From Bailinhaonella thermotolerans (GTDB lineage: Bacteria > Actinomycetota > Actinomycetes > Streptosporangiales > Streptosporangiaceae), in contig NZ_QZEY01000001.1 in assembly GCF_003594875.1 (NCBI RefSeq), positions 744,001-808,000 of the forward strand: a stretch of DNA of 64,000 nucleotides, written 5' to 3'. A program made the translations under genes and the position numbers. Every line of letters begins with the position of its first letter. The stretch's first letter is position 1. Positions 34,762 to 42,292 of the stretch are shown one piece after another. Under the pieces are notes generated by a model. It saw nothing but the letters and a program-made list of their open reading frames with translations, searched no databases and was not told the DNA's origin.

Positions 34762-35957
34762 TCGACGCCGTCGGCGCCATCGACGTGATCGATCCCGGCC
34801 TGTACGCCGCCGGCGGCATCCCGCACGACCGGTTCCGCCGGCTGCGCGCCGCCGCCCCGGTCTACCGGCACGCCGGGGAGCCGGAGTTCTGGGCGGTCAC
34901 CCGGCACGCCGACGTCGTCCGCGTGTCCCGCGACTCGCGGACCTTCTCGGTGCGCAGCAGGGGCGCGATGTTCCTGGAGTACACCGACGAGGAGCTCGCG
35001 GTCCAGCGGAGCATGATGATGAACATGGACCCGCCCGAGCACACCCGGACGCGGTCCCTCGTCAACCGCGGGTTCACCCCGCGCCTGACGGCCCTGCTCG
35101 AACCACGCCTGCGCGCCGTCTGCGAGGAGCTCGCCGGGCAGGCCCTGCGGCGGGGCGAGGGCGACTTCGTGGCCGAGATCGCCGCGCCGTTCCCCGCCCG
35201 GGTGCTGTGCGAGCTCATGGGCATCCCCGCCGCCGACCGGCACCGGGTGGAGCAGTGGTCGAACCGGCTGACCGGCTTCGACGACCCCGGGGCCTCCGTC
35301 GAGGACGCCCAGGCCGCCGCCGCCGAGATGTTCCTCTACCTGGACGAGCTGGTCGCCCGCCGCCGCCAGGACCCCCGGGACGACCTCATCGGCCGGCTGC
35401 TCCTGCCCGGGGCGTACGGCGAGGCGCTCACCGCCGCGGAGTGCAACCTGCTCCTGATCCAGATCGCCGTGGCGGGCAACGAGACCACGCGCAACGCCGC
35501 CTCCGGCGGGATGCTCGCCTTCTTCGCCCACCCCGCCCAGTGGCGGCGCCTCCTGGACGACCGGAGCCTGCTCCCGGCCGCCGTGGACGAGATCGTGCGC
35601 TGGGTCTCCCCCGTCAACCAGTTCCGGCGCACCGCCACCCGGGACACCGAGCTGGGCGGGCAGCCGATCGCGCGCGGGGACAAGGTCGTCGTCTTCTACT
35701 CCTCGGCCAACTTCGATGAGCGCGTCTTCGCCGACCCCGGCGTCTTCGACATCGGCAGGCGCCCCAACCCCCACGTGGGGTTCGGCGGCGGCGGCGCCCA
35801 CTACTGCCTGGGCTCCCACCTGGCCAGGCTCCAGCTCTCCGTGCTCATCGAGACGATCGCCGACAAGATGCCCGGCCTGGCCCCGGCCGGGCCGGCCACG
35901 CGCGTGCGCTCCAACTTCATCAACGGCGTCAGGAGCATGCCGGTCCGCTTCCGCTAG
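34758..35957 (+). CDS. Cytochrome P450, CYP125/CYP142-like
   Basis: 399 residues. The I-helix IAVAGNETTRNAASGGMLAF, the ExxR helix (VDEIVRWVSP), and the heme loop GFGGGGAHYCLGSHLAR with an extra Gly are all as in the mycobacterial CYP125/CYP142/CYP124 group. Members hydroxylate the terminal methyl of sterol side chains or of branched fatty acids to the acid. GTG 34758 overlaps the SDR stop, so coupling is certain enough to fix the start. No ferredoxin gene is near. Oxidation of a steroid-like or methyl-branched substrate is inferred from family. Confidence 0.88.
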   Translation: MIDAVGAIDVIDPGLYAAGGIPHDRFRRLRAAAPVYRHAGEPEFWAVTRHADVVRVSRDSRTFSVRSRGAMFLEYTDEELAVQRSMMMNMDPPEHTRTRSLVNRGFTPRLTALLEPRLRAVCEELAGQALRRGEGDFVAEIAAPFPARVLCELMGIPAADRHRVEQWSNRLTGFDDPGASVEDAQAAAAEMFLYLDELVARRRQDPRDDLIGRLLLPGAYGEALTAAECNLLLIQIAVAGNETTRNAASGGMLAFFAHPAQWRRLLDDRSLLPAAVDEIVRWVSPVNQFRRTATRDTELGGQPIARGDKVVVFYSSANFDERVFADPGVFDIGRRPNPHVGFGGGGAHYCLGSHLARLQLSVLIETIADKMPGLAPAGPATRVRSNFINGVRSMPVRFR

Positions 35958-35989
35958 GACCGCCGTCCGTCCACCATCTGGAGGGTGCC

Positions 35990-36466
35990 GTGCCAGCACC
36001 GACCCGCGAACCCGACGCGTCGCTGACCGTCGAGGTCCACGCCCCCGCCGAGCTCGTGTACGACCTGGTCAGCGACGTGCCCAGGCTGCCGACCTGGGCC
36101 ACCGAGTGCGTGCGCTGCCGCTGGCTGGGCGGGGCGACCGGCCCGGCCGAGGGGGCCAGGTTCCTCGGCGTCAACCGCAACGGCCCCTTCCGCTGGGTCT
36201 CGGTGAGCCAGGTCCGGGTCGCGCGGCCCGGCCGGATGTTCGCCTGGGAGGTCCTGGGCCGCATCGCCTGGTGGGAGTACGTCTTCGAGCCCACGCCCAC
36301 CGGCTGCGCCGTCACCGAGCGGACCTGGGACCTGCGCGGCTTCCTCGTCAAGCACGTCCTGGCCCCGCCGCTCACCGGCGTCCACGACCGGCGCGCCCGC
36401 AACGCGCGCAACATCGCCGCGACGCTGGAGCGGCTCAAGGCCGAGGCCGAGTCGCTCGCCACCTGA
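35990..36466 (+). CDS. Second SRPBCC-family protein
   Basis: 158 residues, another START-fold ligand-binding protein: LTVEVHAPAELVYDLVSDVPRLPTWATECVRC, GRIAWWEYVFEPTPTGCAVTERTWD, then a C-terminal helix with HDRRARNARNIAATLERLKAEAESL. GTG 35990 lies behind GGAGGG. It closes the plus-strand operon (SRPBCC, SDR, P450, SRPBCC). It is only distantly similar to the one at 33448, so two different ligand pockets are likely. Confidence 0.78.
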   Translation: MPAPTREPDASLTVEVHAPAELVYDLVSDVPRLPTWATECVRCRWLGGATGPAEGARFLGVNRNGPFRWVSVSQVRVARPGRMFAWEVLGRIAWWEYVFEPTPTGCAVTERTWDLRGFLVKHVLAPPLTGVHDRRARNARNIAATLERLKAEAESLAT

Positions 36467-36487
36467 CGGCCCCGCCCCGCCGCCACC

Positions 36488-36535
36488 GCCGTACGGCCAC
36501 GCCGCCACCGCCGTACGGCCGCGCCGCCGTACGGC
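36488..36535. repeat. Triple GCCGTACGGC palindrome between convergent genes
   Basis: Perfect GCCGTACGGC at 36488-36497, 36510-36519 and 36526-36535; the first two belong to a 22 bp direct repeat with CCGCCAC. Single copies occur at 10601, 25695, 27085 and 54125, all in intergenic DNA. It may act as a bidirectional terminator or a dispersed element. Confidence 0.55.
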
Positions 36536-36553
36536 CGCGACCGGACGGCGCGC

Positions 36554-37741
36554 TCACCAGGTGACGGGCAGCTCGGCCAGGCCGCCGGTCAACTGGTCGG
36601 AGCGGACGCGCAGCCGTTCCACGGGCACCGCCAGGCGCGCGCCCGGCAGGCACCGGACCAGCTCCGCCAGCGCGGCCTGCAACTCGATGCGCGCGAGCAC
36701 CGCGCCCAGGCAGTAGTGCGGGCCGTACCCGAAGGTGACGTGGGGGCTGGCGGGCCGCCGCCCGATGTCGAAGGTGTCGGAGTCGGGGAAGACCGACTCG
36801 TCGTGGTTGGCCGCGCCGTTGTTGAGCAGCAGGAGCTCGCCCGCGCGCACCCTCACGCCGCCGAGCTCCAGGTCCTGCCGGGCGTACCGCAGCACCCCAC
36901 CGGCCCCGGTGTTGGAGGCGCGCAGGATCTCCTCCACCGCGTGCGGGATCAGGCCCGGGTCCTCGGCCACGGCCCGCCGCTGCTCGGGGTGGGTGAGCAT
37001 GAGCAGCATGGTGTAGTCCAGCGCGGACACGGTGGTGTCGTGCCCGGCGAACAGCAGCATCGTCCCCAGCATGGCGATGAAGTCGTCGCCGAGCGTGCCG
37101 TCCTCGGCCGTGATCAGACCGGACAGCACGTCGTCACCGGGGTCGGCGCGCTTGGCGCGGACCAGGTCCAGGATGTAGGCGTACAGCTCGGCGAGCGCGG
37201 CCTGCGAGGCCGCGCCGTCGCGCGCGTCGCCGATGCCGTGCGCCCAGCGCCGGAACTCGGGCCGGTGCTCGTACGGCACGCCCAGCAGCTCGCAGATGAC
37301 CGACAGCGGCAGCGGCACCGCCAGGGCCTCGTGCAGGTCCACCGGCGGCCGGCTCGCCGCGACGTCCTCCAGCAGTTCCCTGGCGATGGCCTCCACCCGG
37401 ACCCGCAGCACCCGCATGCGCCGGGCCGAGAAGTACGGCATGAGCACCGCGCGCATCCGGGCCCGGTCGGCCTGGTCGGTGTCGTGGTTCCCGGTGGGGC
37501 CGAAGAAGACCGACTCGCTCATCCGCGGCGCCCTGTCCGGGTCGGGGTGGGACAGGCCCAGCCGGTCGTCGGCCAGCAGCCGCCGTACCTCCTCATAGCC
37601 GGTGACCAGCCAGGCCTCGTCTCCGGTGGGCGTGCGCACCCGCGTGATCGGCCCGCGCTCGTGCAGCCGCCGCAGGAGCGGCGGGGCGGCCAGGAGGTCG
37701 GGCTGGTCGAAGGGGAAGGCGGGCGGTTCGGACGTGGTCAT
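36554..37741 (-). CDS. Cytochrome P450
   Basis: 395 residues. The I-helix reads LLFAGHDTTVSALDY, the ExxR helix EEILR, and the heme loop FGYGPHYCLGAVLAR. It resembles the large actinobacterial CYP105/CYP107-type group more than CYP125, so it may act on a different position of the cluster product. It is the last gene of the minus-strand operon that starts at 45436. ATG 37741 is 15 bp downstream of the sulfotransferase stop. Redox partners are not in the cluster. Confidence 0.86.
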   Translation of the reverse strand: MTTSEPPAFPFDQPDLLAAPPLLRRLHERGPITRVRTPTGDEAWLVTGYEEVRRLLADDRLGLSHPDPDRAPRMSESVFFGPTGNHDTDQADRARMRAVLMPYFSARRMRVLRVRVEAIARELLEDVAASRPPVDLHEALAVPLPLSVICELLGVPYEHRPEFRRWAHGIGDARDGAASQAALAELYAYILDLVRAKRADPGDDVLSGLITAEDGTLGDDFIAMLGTMLLFAGHDTTVSALDYTMLLMLTHPEQRRAVAEDPGLIPHAVEEILRASNTGAGGVLRYARQDLELGGVRVRAGELLLLNNGAANHDESVFPDSDTFDIGRRPASPHVTFGYGPHYCLGAVLARIELQAALAELVRCLPGARLAVPVERLRVRSDQLTGGLAELPVTW

Positions 37742-37756
37742 GGGGTTCTCCGGGGG

Positions 37757-38989
37757 TCAGACGCGGAACCGCCGCCGGTACGCCGACAGGCTCCGCGAGA
37801 TCTCCGCCTCGTCGAGGCCGAAGTCGCGCAGGTCGTAGACCACCCGGCCGTGTTTCCCGCGCGGGTGCTCCCGCCGGAACGCCGCCAGGGCGGCCTCGGT
37901 CCCGGGCGTGAAGGGCTGCCCGGCGCGCGCGTAGATGTCGCGCACCGTGCCCATCTCGTCGGCCATGAAGTCCTCGAAGCGCACGTCCACCGACTGCCCG
38001 GCGGGCAGCGCGTCGCGGTCGGCCAGGCATCCGTTCAGCAGGTCGGCCATGCGGCCGGCCCAGTAGTGCCCCGCCTCGCGGGCGTCCACCGACTCCTGCG
38101 CCAGCCGGGCCGAGTAGGTCATCATCGTGCACAGCGAGGCGGCGATCTCGGCCGGGTCCCGGTGCGTGACCACCACGAAGGCGTCGGGGAAGACGGCCAT
38201 GAGCGGGCGGAGCTGCTCCAGGTGCCCGGGGGCCTTCAGGACCCACCGGCGGCCGCCGCGCAGCCACCGCAGCACCTGCAGCGTCCTGCGCATGTGGGCG
38301 TAGGCCGGCGTCTGGTCGGCGGTCCTGAGCCAGCGGCGGTAGGAGGGCAGCGGCGCGAACGACTCGAAGTAGAACGAGGCGCAGCTCAGCGCGAGCAACT
38401 GGATGTCCTCGTGCGCGTGCTCGGGCCACATCTCGTGCATGAGCCGCAGGTGGGGCAGCGGCCCCTCCGCGGCCGCCAGCACCGCCGCCGCGCGCGCGAT
38501 CCGCGGGTCGGGGTCGGCGCCCCGCTCGTGGTCCGGCGGCACCGGCTCGATGCTCTCCCAGTACGGCAGGTGCCGCAGCGCGGGGTCGGCCGACATGAGG
38601 TTGTGCAGGTGCGTCGTGCCCGTCCGGGGCAGCCCCGCGATGACGATCGGGCGCTCCACCGGCACCCGCAGGATCTCCGGATGCCGCCGGATCTCCTCCT
38701 CCACGCGCAGCCGGTTGGTCAGCGCCTGGACGAGCTGCGCCCAGAGGGTCACCACGCCCATGGGGCCGAGCCGCGCCTCGGTGCGCAGCGACGCGCACAA
38801 CACCTCCAGCGGCTCCAGGAACCACTCGTCCCCGAACCGGTCGAGCCCGCTCTGCTCCACCGCCGCCCGGAGCAGCGCGGCGGGCTCCAGCGTGATCGCC
38901 TCGGCCATCGGGGCCAGGTCGGCCCGCATCCGCGCCACGTCGGAGGTGAAGCGCGGCGCGGCCAGGTCGTCGATTCTGATCGCCGTCAT
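37757..38989 (-). CDS. Sulfotransferase family protein
   Basis: 410 residues. The PAPS 5' loop reads IAGLPRTGTTHLHNLMSADP near residue 120, and the 3'-phosphate region has VVTHRDPAEIAASLCTMM. It belongs to the actinobacterial Sulfotransfer_3-like proteins, which sulfate hydroxyls of lipids and small molecules, and it is often found beside P450s in mycobacteria and relatives. Its ATG 38989 overlaps the Rieske stop (ATGA), so both are made together. A sulfated hydroxyl on the final product is a reasonable inference. Confidence 0.85.
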   Translation of the reverse strand: MTAIRIDDLAAPRFTSDVARMRADLAPMAEAITLEPAALLRAAVEQSGLDRFGDEWFLEPLEVLCASLRTEARLGPMGVVTLWAQLVQALTNRLRVEEEIRRHPEILRVPVERPIVIAGLPRTGTTHLHNLMSADPALRHLPYWESIEPVPPDHERGADPDPRIARAAAVLAAAEGPLPHLRLMHEMWPEHAHEDIQLLALSCASFYFESFAPLPSYRRWLRTADQTPAYAHMRRTLQVLRWLRGGRRWVLKAPGHLEQLRPLMAVFPDAFVVVTHRDPAEIAASLCTMMTYSARLAQESVDAREAGHYWAGRMADLLNGCLADRDALPAGQSVDVRFEDFMADEMGTVRDIYARAGQPFTPGTEAALAAFRREHPRGKHGRVVYDLRDFGLDEAEISRSLSAYRRRFRV

Positions 38990-40005
38990 ACCGCGCACTG
39001 TTCCTCGGTGTAGAACTGCCGGGCCCAGTTGCGCAGCCGGGCGATGTCGCCCTCCCCCTCGCACAGGAACGCCGGGGCCTCTCCGCCGTTGTACCGGGCG
39101 CGGCTGGGCAGGCTGCGGAAGACCTTGTTCTCGAAGATGGGGATGTCCTCCAGCAGCGCCTTCTCCCACTGGTCGGAGATCATCTCGTGGACGGCGGGGG
39201 TGAGCTCGTCGCCGGCGTCCAGGGTGTACTGGTAGGACAGGTAGTGGACGTGCTCCTCGTCGATCGGGGTGACCGAGAGCATGACCGACCGCTCCACCTG
39301 GTAGCCCGCGTAGTCGATGGTGCTGCGCATCAGGCTGAACCCCAGGCCGGCCTGCAGGCTGCGGTTGCGCGCGTAGGCCTGGGCCTCGGGCAGTCCCTCG
39401 CCGGCGTCGTAGGTGCCGTGGAACTCCCCGCGGTAGTAGGGGCCGTCGAACTCCGCGCTGGCCGTGACGTACTCCAGGGCGGCGTGCAGGGTCTTCTGGT
39501 GGGCCGAGTCGGCCGCGTTGTCGAAGATCTCCTGGACGTGGGTGCGGACCTTCCACCCGCGCACCCTCGGCCCGATCCAGTCCTGGCCCGGCCCCATGCT
39601 GTCCAGCTCGGGCACCGTCCACGCGGGACGTTCCCCGCGCTCGTCGTAGAAGACGGCGACGACGCCGTTGACCTCCTGGACGGGGAAGGTGCGCAGCCGC
39701 GCCTGCGAGGGGATCTTGTCGGAGTACGGGATGTGGACGCAGGCGCCGTCGGCGGTGAAGCGCCAGGTGTGGAACGGGCAGACGACCGTGTCGTCCTCGA
39801 TCCGCCCGCCCACGCCGAGGTTGGCCCCCATGTGCGGGCAGTAGGCGTCGGCGGCGTGCGCCGTGCCCTCCTTGTCGCGCCACAGGATCATGTCGCGGCC
39901 GAAGTAGTGCACGCGGTGGATCGCGCCCTCGGTCACCTCGGCGGCGTCGGCGACGCGGTACCAGCTCGTGGGGTAGGGCTGCATGGGATAGCGGCGGTTG
40001 GGCAT
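38986..40005 (-). CDS. Rieske mono-oxygenase (KshA/DAF-36-like)
   Basis: 339 residues. The [2Fe-2S] ligands are Cys56, His58, Cys76 and His79 (CPHMGANLGVGG...CPFHTW), and the non-heme iron site follows as DNAADSAHQKTLH. The start YPTSWYRVADAAEV with HYFGRDMILWRD is typical of the ketosteroid 9-alpha-hydroxylase / cholesterol 7-desaturase branch. It would hydroxylate or desaturate a steroid-like ring. GGAGG precedes ATG 40005. No matching ferredoxin reductase (KshB-like) is in the window, so electrons must come from elsewhere. Confidence 0.87.
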   Translation of the reverse strand: MPNRRYPMQPYPTSWYRVADAAEVTEGAIHRVHYFGRDMILWRDKEGTAHAADAYCPHMGANLGVGGRIEDDTVVCPFHTWRFTADGACVHIPYSDKIPSQARLRTFPVQEVNGVVAVFYDERGERPAWTVPELDSMGPGQDWIGPRVRGWKVRTHVQEIFDNAADSAHQKTLHAALEYVTASAEFDGPYYRGEFHGTYDAGEGLPEAQAYARNRSLQAGLGFSLMRSTIDYAGYQVERSVMLSVTPIDEEHVHYLSYQYTLDAGDELTPAVHEMISDQWEKALLEDIPIFENKVFRSLPSRARYNGGEAPAFLCEGEGDIARLRNWARQFYTEEQCAV

Positions 40006-40015
40006 GGTGCCTCCT

Positions 40016-41212
40016 TCAGTCGCGGGCGGGGACGGCGTCCCAGTCGACGGGGAGCCGCGTGGGGCGCCTGACCAGGGCGGTGTCCAGCCAGCCGATCTCG
40101 TCCGCCGGAACGGCCAGGCGCAGGCCGGGGAAGCGCGCGGCCAGCCGTTCCAGCGCGACGGTCAGCTCCAGGCGGGCCAGGCCGGCGCCGGGGCAGTAGT
40201 GCGGCCCGTGCCCGAAGCTGAGGTGGGCGGGCGGGCCGGGGCGGTCCGGGTCGAAGGTCTCGGGGTCGGGGAAGACGCTCTGGTCCTGGTTGGCGGCGGC
40301 GGTCACCGGCAGCACGTACTGCCCGGCGCGCACGGGCCCGGAGGGCAGCGTGACGTCCTCGGTGGCCAGCCGCAGCAGGGCCGCGTCGGAGGCCGGGTGG
40401 CAGCGCAGGATCTCCTCGACGACGGCTGGGACGTCGCCGCCGCGCAGGGCCCGGTACCGCTCAGGCCGTACGAGCAGGGTGTACAGGCCCCGGGCCAGCA
40501 CGGTCGAGGTGGTCTCGTAGCCGCCCACGACCAGGAGGCCGACCGTGCGCAGCGCCTCGGACTCGGTCAGCTCCCCGCCGCCGACGAGCGTGTCGACGAA
40601 CCCCTCCCCCGGTGTGGCCCGCCGCTCGGCGATCAGCCGCTCCAGGTATCCGAAGAAGCGCAGGGCCTTGTCGATCCGCTCCTCCTCGTCCAGGTCGGCG
40701 GCGGACAGGGCCAGCTCGGACCAGGCGACGAAGTCCTCCCGGTCGTCGATCGACACCCCCAGGACCTCGCTGATGACGGCGATCGGCAGCGGCATCGCGT
40801 ACCCGGCCACCAGGTCCGCCGGAGCGGTGAGCCGGTCCAGCAACCCGTCGGCGATGCGCTCGACCACCGGCCGCCAGGAGGCGATCCTGCGCGGGCTCAA
40901 CGCCCCGGCCAGCACCCGCCGCAGCCGCGTGTGGCGCGGCGGGTCCATGTTGATGAGCAGGTCGGGCGCGTCCGGGTCCAGCCGCGACAGTTCCTCGCCC
41001 TCGGTCACGCGCGGGGCGTCCGGGTCCAGGACGCGGCGGCTGAACGCGGGCCCGGCCAGCACCTCGCGCACGTCGTCGTACCGCACCGCCAGGACCGCCG
41101 TGCCGTCCCCGGCGAGCGGCACCGGGTCCAGCGGGGCGTACGCGTGCCGGTGGCGGTACAGCGGCGAGGGCATGCCGTGCGGCCCGGACGGGAAGGGATA
41201 GAGGTCTGGCAC
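40016..41212 (-). CDS. Cytochrome P450
   Basis: 398 residues, third P450 of the cluster. The I-helix region is GLLVVGGYETTSTVLARGLYTLL, the ExxR part EEILRCHPAS, and the heme loop SFGHGPHYCPGAGLARLEL (Pro instead of the usual Leu after Cys). MDPPRHTRLRRVLAGALSPRR is the C-helix part. GTG 41212 is chosen because GGAGG lies 5 bases upstream and the DUF1214 stop is just before it; a longer frame is open but would overlap that gene. The substrate is unknown. Confidence 0.87.
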   Translation of the reverse strand: MPDLYPFPSGPHGMPSPLYRHRHAYAPLDPVPLAGDGTAVLAVRYDDVREVLAGPAFSRRVLDPDAPRVTEGEELSRLDPDAPDLLINMDPPRHTRLRRVLAGALSPRRIASWRPVVERIADGLLDRLTAPADLVAGYAMPLPIAVISEVLGVSIDDREDFVAWSELALSAADLDEEERIDKALRFFGYLERLIAERRATPGEGFVDTLVGGGELTESEALRTVGLLVVGGYETTSTVLARGLYTLLVRPERYRALRGGDVPAVVEEILRCHPASDAALLRLATEDVTLPSGPVRAGQYVLPVTAAANQDQSVFPDPETFDPDRPGPPAHLSFGHGPHYCPGAGLARLELTVALERLAARFPGLRLAVPADEIGWLDTALVRRPTRLPVDWDAVPARD

Positions 41213-41223
41213 TCGGCCCTCCT

Positions 41224-42282
41224 TCACCCCGCGGCCCTGACCACGGTGACCGCCGGCGCGGGCGGCGTGCCCTCCGGCAGGAACCAGCGGAACCACATCC
41301 GGCCGCGCGGCCGCCCGGCCGTGGAGACCCAGTTCGGGTGGCCGGGGTCGCGGTGGGCCACGACGATCTCCCAGGAGCCGTCGGGCCCGGTGACCAGCCG
41401 GGCCGAGTTGAGGCCGGCCCGCTCCCCGCCGAAGGAGTGCATGAAGGGGTTCCAGAGCGTCATGTTCCAGAACTCGCACTCCACCCGGGGCCCGCGGATG
41501 ACCAGGGCCTCGTCCTCGGCCAGGCAGTAGGACCCGGCGGCGTACGCCGCGTCGCCCGCGGCCCAGCCCAGCGTCTCGCGGGGGACGGGGAAGGGCGGAT
41601 CGACGCGGTTGTCGTCGCTCAGGTGGAAGAGCAGGGACGCCTGCTCCCGCAGCCAGGTCCGGGCGGCCCGCAGCGCCGCCGCGCTCTGGTCGTCCCCGGC
41701 CTCGCGCGGCGGCGGCGGGTCCAGGGCCCGGATCCGCCAGGAGGCGTGCTCGTCCCGGCCGGGCGCGCCGACGTAGGAGCGGGTGATCGCGCACTCGGCG
41801 TCGGGCTCCAGCCGCAGCCACGCCCCCTCGAAGGAGTCCGGCGGCGGGCCGGCCGACAGCATGATCGTGAACTCCTCCGCCAGCTCCCGGTGACCGGCCG
41901 AGCCGATGATCCGCGTGGAGAACCGGCCCTCCCCCGGCCCGCCGTACACCGTCAGGGACAGGTAGGCGGCGTCGGCGCGGCGGCCGGTGACCAGGTAGCG
42001 GCAGGCCGGGTCCAGCGGGGTGTGCAGGAACTCGGCGTCGGGGCTGTCGCCGCCCCACTTGCGCTCGGGGCCCAGGAGCGTGCGGAACCTGGGGGCGCGC
42101 GGGTCGGCGCGCAGGTGGATGTCCACGGCGACCTGGAAGAGCGTCAGCAGCCACCGGCAGCCGTCGATCCGGGACGCCTCGTCGAGGGGGGCGCCGGGCA
42201 GGCGGTCCAGGCCCTCCTGGAGCGAGCCGAGCTCGCCTACCAGCTCGCCGAGGGCGCGGCGGGTCTCGGGGGCGGCGTCCAC
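41224..42282 (-). CDS. DUF1214 domain protein
   Basis: 352 residues. The C-terminal half has the DUF1214 pattern: ALVIRGPRVECEFWNMTLWNPFMHSF, SARLVTGPDGSWEIVVAHRDPGHPNWVSTAGRPRGRMWFRWFLPEG. The fold is a beta-sandwich of unknown activity, common in actinobacteria next to P450s and CoA ligases. GTG 42282 is used because GAGGGAGG ends 4 bases upstream; the frame is open further back but would enter the A-T-C gene. It lies just after the 66 bp palindrome. Confidence 0.8.
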   Translation of the reverse strand: MDAAPETRRALGELVGELGSLQEGLDRLPGAPLDEASRIDGCRWLLTLFQVAVDIHLRADPRAPRFRTLLGPERKWGGDSPDAEFLHTPLDPACRYLVTGRRADAAYLSLTVYGGPGEGRFSTRIIGSAGHRELAEEFTIMLSAGPPPDSFEGAWLRLEPDAECAITRSYVGAPGRDEHASWRIRALDPPPPREAGDDQSAAALRAARTWLREQASLLFHLSDDNRVDPPFPVPRETLGWAAGDAAYAAGSYCLAEDEALVIRGPRVECEFWNMTLWNPFMHSFGGERAGLNSARLVTGPDGSWEIVVAHRDPGHPNWVSTAGRPRGRMWFRWFLPEGTPPAPAVTVVRAAG

Positions 42283-42292
42283 GCTGCCTCCC

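Noticed and set aside
33448-36466. Assignment of the second cluster's SRPBCC proteins as polyketide aromatases
   Set aside because: They are single-domain, share operators with steroid-like genes, and no PKS genes are near them.
36478-36540. Repeat cluster as a possible CRISPR array
   Set aside because: Units are short palindromes with irregular 16-22 bp spacing, no unique spacers and no cas genes.
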